The position numbers and the translations under genes are program-made. This document shows positions 1 through 8,036 of a stretch of 64,000 bases of DNA, piece after piece (position 1 is the first letter of the stretch; each line of letters begins with the position of its first letter). The stretch is from the NCBI RefSeq assembly GCF_017876625.1, contig NZ_JAGIOH010000001.1, forward strand, positions 2,666,001 to 2,730,000, in the 5' to 3' direction. The DNA comes from Streptomyces syringium (GTDB taxonomy: Bacteria; Actinomycetota; Actinomycetes; Streptomycetales; Streptomycetaceae). The notes beneath the pieces are model-generated. The model was not told where the DNA came from. It ran no database searches and worked only from the letters and a program-made list of their open reading frames with translations.

Positions 1-1
1 C

Positions 2-238
2 TTCATCGCGGTGTCCCAGCTCGTGGGGCGCCGGCAGATCCCGCAGGACAAGCTCATCGTGCGCATGTGGCTCTTCCCGTACCTGACGTGGCTGGCGCTG
101 GCCGGCATCGTCGGGGTCCTGGCGCTGATGCTGCGCGAGGAGGAGACCCGGCTCCAGCTGTACTTCACGGCCGGACTGGCGATCGCCCTCGCCCTGATCG
201 GCTACGCCAAGCAGCGCGCGGCGGCCGCCAAGCGCTGA
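2..238 (+). CDS. Amino-acid permease, C-terminal fragment
   Basis: Only the last 78 codons lie in the window; the reading frame is open to the left edge, so the 5' part is missing. The fragment holds two hydrophobic stretches separated by a charged segment (LREEETRLQ) and ends in a basic tail. This is the usual end of APC-superfamily amino-acid/GABA permeases (GabP/AnsP type), which import amino acids by proton symport at the cytoplasmic membrane. The family call is by resemblance of the tail only; the substrate cannot be read from it. A strong hairpin terminator follows 20 bases after the stop. Confidence 0.6.
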   Translation, partial: FIAVSQLVGRRQIPQDKLIVRMWLFPYLTWLALAGIVGVLALMLREEETRLQLYFTAGLAIALALIGYAKQRAAAAKR

Positions 239-257
239 CGCTCCACCGCATCCGCAC

Positions 258-304
258 ACCGAGGCGGGGTAGGTCCTGATCTTCAGGACCTACCCCGCCT
301 CGGT
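258..304. terminator. Perfect 22-bp hairpin terminator
   Basis: A 22-bp perfect inverted repeat with a 3-base loop begins ACCGAGGCGGGG and is followed by a short T-containing tail. It closes the permease gene and insulates the sodF promoter downstream. Confidence 0.85.
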
Positions 305-364
305 CTTTCGACGGAAGACCGGCCCCGTGACGGCACCTCAGTTGCACTTGCTGATAGCGTTTAC

Positions 365-381
365 CTGCAAGTTAATTGCAA
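365..381 (+). promoter_or_regulatory. Nur (nickel uptake regulator) box before sodF
   Basis: The sequence CTGCAAGTTAATTGCAA is an inverted repeat of TTGCAA-like half sites spaced by 5 bases. This matches the TTGCAA-N5-TTGCAA consensus described for the Fur-family repressor Nur in Streptomyces. It ends 21 bases before the sodF start codon, where binding would block the promoter or transcription start. From the family, nickel-bound Nur represses the iron SOD while the nickel SOD is in use. A ribosome site (GGAGGG, 391-396) follows. Confidence 0.8.
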
Positions 382-402
382 TAAGCAGTCGGAGGGCTCG
401 GC

Positions 403-1044
403 ATGGCCATCTACACACTTCCCGAACTTCCCTACGATTACGCGGCGCTCCAGCCCGTCATCGACGCGAAGATCATTGAGCTGCACCACGACAAGCACCA
501 CGCGGCGTACGTCAAGGGCGCGAACGACACCCTCGAGCAGCTCGCCGAGGCCCGCGACAAGGACCAGTGGGGCGCGATCAACGGCCTGGAGAAGAGCCTG
601 GCCTTCCACCTCTCCGGTCACATCCTGCACAGCATCTACTGGCAGAACATGACCGGTGACGGCGGCGGCGAGCCCCTCGACAAGGACGGCGTGGGCGAGC
701 TGGCCGACGCCATCGCCGAGTCCTTCGGCTCCTTCGAGAAGTTCAAGGCCCAGCTCACCAAGGCCTCGGCCACCACCCAGGGCTCCGGCTGGGGCGTGCT
801 GGCCTACGAGCAGGTCAGCGGCCGGCTCATCGTCGAGCAGGTCTACGACCACCAGGGCAACGTCGGCCAGGGCTCGGTCCCGATCCTGGTCTTCGACGCC
901 TGGGAGCACGCCTTCTACCTTCAGTACAAGAACCAGAAGGTGGACTTCATCGAGGCCATGTGGCAGGTCGTCAACTGGCAGGACGTCGCCGCCCGTTACG
1001 CCGCGGCCAAGGAGCGGGGCAACACGCTCCTGCTGGTCCCGTAA
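403..1044 (+). CDS. sodF: Fe/Zn-type superoxide dismutase SodF
   Basis: The 213-residue product is full length for cytoplasmic Fe/Mn superoxide dismutases, which convert superoxide to hydrogen peroxide and oxygen. Metal ligands are visible: His28 in the N-terminal helix (LHHDKHHA), His76 in ILHSIYW, and Asp165 and His169 in FDAWEHAF. The ATG is preceded by GGAGGG. A Nur box overlaps the promoter region, so expression is expected when nickel is scarce. In S. coelicolor the sodF message is also targeted by a small RNA from the sodN 3' end; sodN is not in this window, so that layer cannot be checked here. The gene is monocistronic, with a terminator 79 bases after the stop. Confidence 0.93.
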   Translation: MAIYTLPELPYDYAALQPVIDAKIIELHHDKHHAAYVKGANDTLEQLAEARDKDQWGAINGLEKSLAFHLSGHILHSIYWQNMTGDGGGEPLDKDGVGELADAIAESFGSFEKFKAQLTKASATTQGSGWGVLAYEQVSGRLIVEQVYDHQGNVGQGSVPILVFDAWEHAFYLQYKNQKVDFIEAMWQVVNWQDVAARYAAAKERGNTLLLVP

Positions 1045-1122
1045 CACCCCCGGGTGCCCGAGCGGCACCCCGCACACGGCCTGCTCGTGATCGTCTTCTC
1101 ACCCTTCACGCGGCAGGCACAC

Positions 1123-1161
1123 GGAAGGCCCCCGCACGGTCGCATCGCGCGGGGGCCTTCC
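1123..1161. terminator. Hairpin terminator between convergent genes
   Basis: A 13-bp perfect stem (GGAAGGCCCCCGC and its complement) with a 13-base loop lies between sodF (+) and the DsbA-family gene (-), so it can serve both. Just after it, at about 1162-1190, CCCATCATGG-type units repeat in tandem; I attach no function to these. Confidence 0.75.
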
Positions 1162-1212
1162 CCATCATGGCCCCCATCATGGCCCCCATCACGCAGTGCG
1201 GGGTCACGGACC

Positions 1213-1851
1213 TCAGTCGAAGACCGGGCCCTGCGTCCGGGTGCGCTTCAGCTCGTAGAAGCCGGGGGTCGAGGCGACCAGCAGCGTGCCGTCCCAGAGT
1301 CTGGCCGCCGCCTCGCCCTTGGGGGCGGGGGTGACGACCGGGCCGAAGAAGGCCACCTGACCGCCGTCCGCACCGGGGACGGCGATGACCGGGGTGCCGA
1401 CCTCCTGCCCGACCTTCTCGATGCCCTCCTTGTGCGAGACGCGCAGATCGGCGTCGAGGGCGTCCGAGTCGGCGGCGTCCGCCAGCCGGGCCGGCAGGCC
1501 CGCCTCGGCCAGGGCGGCCACGATCGTGTCGCGGTCGCGCGGCAGGGCCTCGTTGTGGAAGCGGGTGCCGAGCGCGGTGTAGAGACGGCCGAGCACCTCG
1601 TCGCCGTACTCCTTCGCCGCCGCGATCAGGACCCGCACCGGCCCCCAGGCGCCCGTGCGCAGATACTCGCGGAACTCCTCGGGCACCTGGTCGAGCTCGT
1701 CCTCGTTCAGCACCGCGAGGCTCATGACGTGCCAGCGCACCTCGACCGGGCGGACCTTCTCCACCTCGAGCATCCAGCGCGAGGTCATCCACGCCCAGGG
1801 GCAGATCGGGTCGAACCAGAAGTCGACGGGGGTCTTCTCCGAAACACTCAC
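1213..1851 (-). CDS. DsbA-family oxidoreductase (Rv2466c-like)
   Basis: The 212-residue protein has a thioredoxin-fold DsbA-type start: a beta strand (VDFWFDP) followed by the active-site segment CPWAW with Cys17. In the mycobacterial relative Rv2466c, a mycothiol-dependent nitroreductase/mycoredoxin, the motif is CPWC. Here the second cysteine is alanine, so chemistry would have to be monothiol, with mycothiol as partner. The GTG at 1851 is chosen because AGGAG lies 7-9 bases upstream; the longer frame back to 1944 has no ribosome site and would overlap the promoter of the divergent pepN. Cytoplasmic; no signal peptide. The natural substrate is unknown. Confidence 0.8.
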   Translation of the reverse strand: MSVSEKTPVDFWFDPICPWAWMTSRWMLEVEKVRPVEVRWHVMSLAVLNEDELDQVPEEFREYLRTGAWGPVRVLIAAAKEYGDEVLGRLYTALGTRFHNEALPRDRDTIVAALAEAGLPARLADAADSDALDADLRVSHKEGIEKVGQEVGTPVIAVPGADGGQVAFFGPVVTPAPKGEAAARLWDGTLLVASTPGFYELKRTRTQGPVFD

Positions 1852-1964
1852 GCGGGTCTCCTCTTCCGGGCAGGTCAGTAGCTGAATCAACAACCAACCC
1901 GCGTGCCATGATTCCTGGTGTTCGACATTCGACATACGTGACATTCACCCGAGGGAGTCCCGTC

Positions 1965-4571
1965 GTGCCCGGTGAGAACCTGACCCGTGAGGAGGCCCGC
2001 GAGCGGGCCGCACTGCTGACCGTGGACGGCTACGAGGTGGCGCTCGATCTGCGGTCCGCGGTGGGCGCGGGCCCGGAGCCCCGCACCTTCCGTTCGGTGA
2101 CCACCATCCGTTTCCGCTGCGCGGAGCCGGGGGCGAGCACGTTCGCCGACCTGGTGGCGCCGTCGGTGACCGCCGTCACGCTCAACGGCACGGAGCTGGA
2201 CCCCAAGGCCGTCTTCGACGGCACCCGGATCGAGCTGGCCTCCCTCGCCGCCGAGAACACGCTGGTCGTGGACGCCCAGTGCGCCTACAGCCGCACCGGC
2301 GAGGGCATGCACCGCTTCGCCGACCCCGAGGACGGCGAGGTCTACCTCTACACGCAGTACGAGCCCGCCGACGCCCGCCGCGTCTTCGCGAACTTCGAGC
2401 AGCCCGACCTCAAGGCCCCCTTCACCTTCACGGTGACCGCGCCCACCGGCTGGACGGTGCTGAGCAACGGCGCGCAGGACGGGGAGCCCCGCCCGGCAGG
2501 CACCGGCAGCGCCGACGGCAGCACCTGGAGCTTCGTGCCCACGAAGCCGATCTCCACCTACATCACGGCCGTCGTCGCCGGCCCGTACCACGTCGTCCGC
2601 GACCACTACCGCCGCACGTTCGACGACGGGACCGTCCTCGACATCCCGCTGGGCGCGCTGTGCCGCAAGGGCCTCGCCAAGCACTTCGACGCCGACGACG
2701 TCTTCACCGTCACCAAGCAGGGCCTGGACTTCTTCCACGACCACTTCGACTACCCGTACCCCTTCGGGAAGTACGACCAGGCGTTCGTGCCGGAGTACAA
2801 CATCGGCGCCATGGAGAACCCGGGGTGCGTGACCTTCCGGGAGGAGTTCGTCTTCCGCGGCAAGGTGACGCAGGCGTCGTACGAGCGGCGGGCCAACGTC
2901 ATCCTGCACGAGATGGCGCACATGTGGTTCGGTGACCTGGTCACCATGGAGTGGTGGGACGACCTGTGGCTGAAGGAGTCCTTCGCGGACTTCATGGGCG
3001 CCTTCTCGCAGGTGGAGGCGACCCGCTTCGAGAACGCCTGGATCACCTTCGCCAACCAGCGCAAGGCCTGGGCCTACCGCGCCGACCAGCTGCCCTCCAC
3101 CCACCCCGTCACGGCCGACATCCGTGACCTGGAGGACGCCAAGCTCAACTTCGACGGCATCACCTACGCCAAGGGCGCCTCGGTGCTCAAGCAGCTGGTG
3201 GCCTACGCGGGCCGGGACGCCTTCCTGGAGGGCGCCCGGCGCTACTTCAAGCGCCACGCGTTCGGCAACACCCGGCTGACGGACCTGCTGCGGGTGCTGG
3301 AGGAGACCTCGGGCCGGGACATGGCCGCCTGGTCCCGGTCCTGGCTCCAGACGGCCGGGGTCAACTCGCTGACGCCGCACGCGACCTACGACGCCGCCGA
3401 CCGGATCACCGAGCTGTCGGTCTTCCAGGAGGCCCCCGCCTCGCACCCCGAGCTGCGCCCGCACCGGGTGGCCGTGGGCCTCTACCGCCGCGAGGACATC
3501 AGTGGCGCGCTGGTGCGCTACGCCCGCGCCGAGGTGGACGTCGCCGGTCCGCGCACGGTCGTGACCGAGCTGGCCGGGGCCGAGCGGCCCGAGCTGATCC
3601 TCGTCAACGACGACGACCTCACCTACTGCAAGATCCGCTTCGACGAGGTCTCGCTCGCCACCCTGCGGGAGCACCTCGGAAACCTCACCGACCCCCTCGC
3701 CCGCGCCCTGTGCTGGTCCGCGCTGTGGAACCTCACCCGAGACGGCCTGCTGCCCGCCCGTGAGTACCTGGGGCTGGTGGAGCGGTTCGCCGGCGCCGAG
3801 AGCGACATCGGCGTGCTCCAGACGCTGCACAGCTGCGCGCGGACGGCTCTGGTGCACTACGTGGCGCCCGACTGGCGCGAGGAGGGCGGCCGGCTCCTGG
3901 CCCGGACCGCGCTGAGCGAGCTGCGGCTCGCCGAGCCCGGCAGCGGCCACCAGCTGGCGTGGGTGCGGTTCTTCGCGCAGACCGCGAAGAGCGCGGCCGA
4001 TCTCCAGCTGCTGCGCGGGCTGCTGGACGGCAACGCGAAGATCGACGGCCTGGAGGTCGACCAGGAGCTGCGGTGGGCGTTCTTGGGCACGCTCGCCGCC
4101 CAGGGCGCGGCCGACGAGCAGGCCGTCACCGCCGAGCTGGCCCGCGACAACACCGCCTCCGGCAAGCGGCACCAGGTGCGCTGCCTGGCCTCGCGGCCCT
4201 CGGCGGAGGTCAAGGCCGAGGCGTGGGCGGCGGTCGTGGAGTCCGACGCCCTCTCCAACGCCCTCGCCGAGGCCACCATCGCGGGCTTCGACCAGCCGGG
4301 GCAGCGGGAGCTGCTGGCGCCCTACGCGGCTCGCTACTTCGAGGTGATCGAGCGGGTGTGGCGGGAGCGGTCCATCGAGATCGCCATGGCCGTGGTGCGC
4401 GGGCTGTTCCCGATGCTCCAGGACGACCGGCGGACGCTGGAGGCGACGGACGCCTGGCTCGCGGCGCACGAGGACGCGGCGCCCGCGCTGCGGCGGCTGG
4501 TGCTGGAGGAGCGGGACGACCTCGCGCGGGCGCTGCGGGCGCAGGACTGCGACGCGGGCGCGGCGAACTGA
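1965..4571 (+). CDS. pepN: Aminopeptidase N (M1), first copy
   Basis: An 868-residue M1-family zinc aminopeptidase, which removes N-terminal residues from peptides in the cytoplasm. The substrate-anchoring GAMEN motif is followed by the zinc site HEMAH (His315, Glu316, His319) and the third ligand Glu19 residues later in WLKESFADF. Most family members, including the paralogue at 12756, have Asn before that Glu; here it is Lys. The C-terminal ERAP1-like helical domain is present, so the gene looks intact. The GTG at 1965 follows GAGGGAG and aligns with the start of the second copy (V-P-G-x-N-L-T-R-E-E-A). The gene is divergent from the DsbA-family gene. Confidence 0.92.
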   Translation: MPGENLTREEARERAALLTVDGYEVALDLRSAVGAGPEPRTFRSVTTIRFRCAEPGASTFADLVAPSVTAVTLNGTELDPKAVFDGTRIELASLAAENTLVVDAQCAYSRTGEGMHRFADPEDGEVYLYTQYEPADARRVFANFEQPDLKAPFTFTVTAPTGWTVLSNGAQDGEPRPAGTGSADGSTWSFVPTKPISTYITAVVAGPYHVVRDHYRRTFDDGTVLDIPLGALCRKGLAKHFDADDVFTVTKQGLDFFHDHFDYPYPFGKYDQAFVPEYNIGAMENPGCVTFREEFVFRGKVTQASYERRANVILHEMAHMWFGDLVTMEWWDDLWLKESFADFMGAFSQVEATRFENAWITFANQRKAWAYRADQLPSTHPVTADIRDLEDAKLNFDGITYAKGASVLKQLVAYAGRDAFLEGARRYFKRHAFGNTRLTDLLRVLEETSGRDMAAWSRSWLQTAGVNSLTPHATYDAADRITELSVFQEAPASHPELRPHRVAVGLYRREDISGALVRYARAEVDVAGPRTVVTELAGAERPELILVNDDDLTYCKIRFDEVSLATLREHLGNLTDPLARALCWSALWNLTRDGLLPAREYLGLVERFAGAESDIGVLQTLHSCARTALVHYVAPDWREEGGRLLARTALSELRLAEPGSGHQLAWVRFFAQTAKSAADLQLLRGLLDGNAKIDGLEVDQELRWAFLGTLAAQGAADEQAVTAELARDNTASGKRHQVRCLASRPSAEVKAEAWAAVVESDALSNALAEATIAGFDQPGQRELLAPYAARYFEVIERVWRERSIEIAMAVVRGLFPMLQDDRRTLEATDAWLAAHEDAAPALRRLVLEERDDLARALRAQDCDAGAAN

Positions 4572-4707
4572 ATCACCATCAGTAACGATGGCGCGACGGC
4601 CCGTAATCGGCATCGAACGCCCGTACTTTAGGGCGAAGTTGTCCTGATTTGCCGACGGGTGTGTAACAGCGGTTAGGAGGTGGGCGGGCAGCGGGAATGG
4701 CCGGGGC

Positions 4708-5754
4708 ATGAACCCCGACACCCCCCTGTCCCCCCGCCCCCTGCACCACCGCTCCGACGTCCGGCACCGCGTACTGACCACACGTCAACTGCGCGAGCAC
4801 GGCGTCCCGGGGGCCACGGTCGCCGAGCGCTGCCGGCCCGGCGGCCCCTGGCAGCAGCTGCTGCCCGGCGTCTTCCTGCTCCGCCCCGGCCCGCCGACCA
4901 GCGAGGAACGGCTGCACGCCGGGCTGCTGTACACCCTGCCGCGCACCCAGGCCGCGGCGGGCCGCCCGCGGCCGGGCGACGCCGACGCCGCGATGGCGGC
5001 CGCCCCGTACGGCGAGGCCATGATCACCGGCCTGGCGGCGCTCGCCCTGCACAGCTTCACCTCCGCTCCCCCGCTGCTCTCCCTCGGCCACATCGACGTG
5101 CTCGTGCCGCGCACCCGGCGGCTGCGGTCGACCGGCTTCGTACGGGTGGTGCGGGCCCACACCCTGCCGCGTCCGATCCGGCTGACGGGGGTGCCGGTCG
5201 CCCCGCCCGCCCGCGCGGTCGCCGACGCGGTGGGCAGACTCGCCGAGCCGACGACGGTGCACCGGCTGCTGACCGAGGCGGTGCGCGGCGGGCACTGCGA
5301 AGCGGGTGCGGTGGTACGGGAATTGACCCGTGCCCGGCTGATGAACCGGCCCGCCGTGGTGGACGCCGTCGACACCCTGCTCGCCGAGAGCCGGGCGATC
5401 GCGGAGAGCAGGCTGTACGACGTGGTGCGCGGGCACGGGCTGCCCGAGCCGCTGTGGAACGTGGACCTGCGGCTGCCCGGCGGCCCGCGGCTCGGCGGCG
5501 TGGACGCCTACTGGCCGGAGTACGGGGTGGCGCTGGAGATCGACGCGCGGACGCCGCGCCAGGACGACGACGCGCTCTGGGCGGAGCAGGCGGGCAAGCG
5601 CGACCGCATGGAGCGGCTCGGCATCCTGGTCGTGCACATCACACCGAAGAAGCTGCGCGAGGCACCGGAGCAGCAGGCCGCGGTGGCCCGTACCGCCTTG
5701 ATGGCGTCGGCCGACCGCGAGCCCGCCGCGTACGTCGTCGTCCTGCCGAAGTAA
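4708..5754 (+). CDS. AbiEi-like N-terminus plus DUF559 nuclease-fold protein
   Basis: A 348-residue cytoplasmic protein. The first ~100 residues read like the winged-helix AbiEi antitoxin module (RHRVLTTRQLREHGV, then W..LLPGVFLL). The last ~90 residues look like a DUF559/Vsr-type PD-(D/E)xK fold: GVDAYWPEYGVALEID (Asp266, Glu277, Asp279), then a basic KRDRMERLG segment and a final LVVHIT strand. Such two-part proteins are common in actinobacteria and their role is not established. No toxin partner is adjacent; the gene stands alone between pepN and a convergent phosphoesterase gene. The ATG is the only good start. A possible promoter is TTGTCC (4639-4644) with TGTAAC 17 bases on. Confidence 0.7.
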   Translation: MNPDTPLSPRPLHHRSDVRHRVLTTRQLREHGVPGATVAERCRPGGPWQQLLPGVFLLRPGPPTSEERLHAGLLYTLPRTQAAAGRPRPGDADAAMAAAPYGEAMITGLAALALHSFTSAPPLLSLGHIDVLVPRTRRLRSTGFVRVVRAHTLPRPIRLTGVPVAPPARAVADAVGRLAEPTTVHRLLTEAVRGGHCEAGAVVRELTRARLMNRPAVVDAVDTLLAESRAIAESRLYDVVRGHGLPEPLWNVDLRLPGGPRLGGVDAYWPEYGVALEIDARTPRQDDDALWAEQAGKRDRMERLGILVVHITPKKLREAPEQQAAVARTALMASADREPAAYVVVLPK

Positions 5755-5794
5755 GCCCGCGAAGTAAGCCCCGCCGTCGGCCGGGCCGCCTCCG

Positions 5795-7531
5795 TCAGGG
5801 CCTGGCGAGCAGCAGTTCGGTGTTCCGGTCGGTGGGGGAACCGGCGAGGGAGCCGTCCGAGCCCGGGGCGTTGAAGGCCAGTTCGCGGTAGAGGGAGGCG
5901 AGTCCGGTCTGGGAGAGGTCCGCGTAGTCGGTGCGGTAGGGGGCGGCCGATTCGATGAGGGTGGTGAAGAGCGAGACCGTGCCGTCCTTGTTGTCGGTGA
6001 CCTCGATGACCCGCGCGAGCTGCGGATAGTCCACGTGCGAGGCGGTGGAGACCTCCCAGAAGCTGCCGCGCGGCCGCACCCGGTTGCGGTGGCTGTGGCC
6101 GTTGATCCAGGCCAGGACGTTCGGGTGGCGCTGGAGGAGGGCGATCAGCTCGTTACCGTCGTGCCGCTTCTCGCCCGGGCGGGCGGGGTCGGGCGTGAGG
6201 TTGTTCATGCTCCAGCTCGGGTGGTGGCTGAAGATCAGTGCGTATTCGTCCCGGTGGTCCTTCAGCGTCCGCTCCAGCCACTTGAGTTGGGCGGTGCCCA
6301 GCGAGCCCTGGTAGTGGCCGCCGGGGTCCGTCGAGTCGAGGCTGATGCCGACGACCCGGTCGGAGACCCGGAAGGAGTAGTAGAGCTCGCCGGAGTCGAG
6401 GTTGGCGCGCGTGTAGCCGTGGCCGAGCGGCCCGCGCCCCTTGTGGGCGGGGTCGAGGTGGGCGGCGATGTACTCGCGGGCGGACAGCGGCACCCGGCGC
6501 GGGTCGGCGGTGACCGTGCGCAGGTTCTTCTTGTGCTCGCGCAGCAGCGCCCTGATGCGTTCGCCCTTGGGGTCGACGCCCGCGACCTCGCCCTCCATGA
6601 GCCACTTGGCCTCGGCGGCGGAGATGGTCTGGAGCTTCTTGTTCCCCACGCAGACCTCTTCGATGAAGCTGCCCTTGGCCGGATAGCAGCCGCCGGAGAG
6701 GAGGTCGTGGTTGCCGAAGGTCGAGTACCAGGGGATCCGCAGGCCGGGGCTGTCGACGCGGCGGGTGGCGGCGCGCAGATAGCCGGGGATGCGGGGGTAG
6801 CCGAGCTTCTTGTCGTCGTCGTTCAGGGCGCTGTCGGGGTGCCAGTACAGCTTGAGGCCGCTGTCCTGGACGCCTTCGTAGCGGCGGGGGTCGCCGGTCT
6901 GGGGGTTCAGCCGGCCGCCGCTGAGGGCGGTCAGGAACCACTCCGCCTCGATCTTCGCGTTCTCGTCGCCGTTGTCGCCGGTGGTGATGACGAAGCCCAG
7001 CGGCGTGCCGGTGGCGGGCCCCCGGCGGAGCTTGTTGACGCGCTCGACCAGGGCGACGGCGCCGGGCAGGGTGAGCGCCTCGTGCGGGCGCCAGGCCCCG
7101 GCGTCGCCGGCCCGGAAGAACTCGTAGCGCAGCGGGTGCTGCACGTCCGTCAGGTGGAGGTCCGTGAACTGCACGAAGGACGCCAGTGTGGTACGGCGGT
7201 CCTCCCGGCCCGGCCGGCCGGTGGCGAGCTCGGAGCGTACGACGCGCGGCCAGCCGGGGCCCTCGCCGAGCCGCCGGTAGCCGGTGGTGCCGCCGGGCGC
7301 GGCGACGGAGACGAGGGTGGTGCCGGCCCCCGTCGGGGTGGCCGCCGCGACGTCCTCGGCGGCGGCCGCGCTCTCCGGGGTGTCGGCCGTGGGCTGAAGG
7401 GCGGCGGCCCGGCCGCTGTCCGGCCCCAGGGCGAGTCCGAGCCCGGTGGCGGTGGCGGTGCCGACGGCGCCCGCCGCTGCGAGGAACGTGCGGCGGTCGA
7501 GTCCTGCGGGTCTACGGGATCTGCGAGGCAT
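5795..7531 (-). CDS. Tat-exported metallophosphoesterase (TIGR03767-like)
   Basis: A 578-residue protein with a twin-arginine signal (LDRRTFLAAAG followed by a hydrophobic stretch to about residue 40), so it is probably secreted or surface-bound. The calcineurin-like dinuclear metal motifs appear in order: FTDLHLTD, TTGDNGDE, FGNHD, FSHHPSW and NGHSHRN. These match the actinobacterial TIGR03767 metallophosphoesterase family, whose substrates are not established. The ATG follows GGGGAGA. The gene is transcribed away from the subtilisin gene at 8037, across a ~500-base intergenic region. Confidence 0.85.
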   Translation of the reverse strand: MPRRSRRPAGLDRRTFLAAAGAVGTATATGLGLALGPDSGRAAALQPTADTPESAAAAEDVAAATPTGAGTTLVSVAAPGGTTGYRRLGEGPGWPRVVRSELATGRPGREDRRTTLASFVQFTDLHLTDVQHPLRYEFFRAGDAGAWRPHEALTLPGAVALVERVNKLRRGPATGTPLGFVITTGDNGDENAKIEAEWFLTALSGGRLNPQTGDPRRYEGVQDSGLKLYWHPDSALNDDDKKLGYPRIPGYLRAATRRVDSPGLRIPWYSTFGNHDLLSGGCYPAKGSFIEEVCVGNKKLQTISAAEAKWLMEGEVAGVDPKGERIRALLREHKKNLRTVTADPRRVPLSAREYIAAHLDPAHKGRGPLGHGYTRANLDSGELYYSFRVSDRVVGISLDSTDPGGHYQGSLGTAQLKWLERTLKDHRDEYALIFSHHPSWSMNNLTPDPARPGEKRHDGNELIALLQRHPNVLAWINGHSHRNRVRPRGSFWEVSTASHVDYPQLARVIEVTDNKDGTVSLFTTLIESAAPYRTDYADLSQTGLASLYRELAFNAPGSDGSLAGSPTDRNTELLLARP

Positions 7532-8036
7532 ATGCGGTCTCCCCGGTGCGAACGCGAAGGCGGGACGGGCTGCTGAGCTGCGGTCCTGTGAGTCGGCTCT
7601 GTCAGTGAGGATCGTTGGCAGCGCGAGTGACCTGGGCGTGAACGCGGCCGCAACGGCCGCCGCCGATCACCTCACATCGATCTTGGCGATTGCGAACAGA
7701 CATACAGCACTCGTCCCCTGGCGCGCTGACGCTCACTCAGCGTTCACCCGCGAGGGGAACGGCCTGGCCGGTCACGGGGGCGGTGCTGTAGTCCGTTTGC
7801 CTTACACATGCTGAGCTGCGAGAACACCCCTGACCGCTTCACGGCCTTCGGCATGCTTCATCCCGGGTGGCGCATGGCGGGTTTACGCCATCCTTACTTT
7901 CCCACCCCGACAACTCTCCCCAAACCCCCGTCACTTCCATAAAAGTGAGCGCTCATCCGGTCCGATTTCCGGACGCTTCCTCCCTGGCCCCGCCAGGTCC
8001 TCGTACGTCCTTCTACGTCGTCACCTAGGGATATTC
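7532..8036. other. 505-base divergent intergenic region
   Basis: No gene is seen. The region must hold promoters for the divergent phosphoesterase and subtilisin genes. It contains an interrupted inverted repeat CGCTGA/TCAGCG at 7724-7742 and a perfect 10-bp palindrome TGAGCGCTCA at 7946-7955, about 80 bases before the subtilisin start. Both are candidate regulator sites with no assigned factor. The 100 bases before 8037 are notably pyrimidine-rich. Confidence 0.4.

Noticed and set aside
1162..1192. CCCATCATGG microrepeats as a CRISPR-like or regulatory array
   Set aside because: There are only two to three short adjacent units with no spacers; probably slippage next to a terminator.
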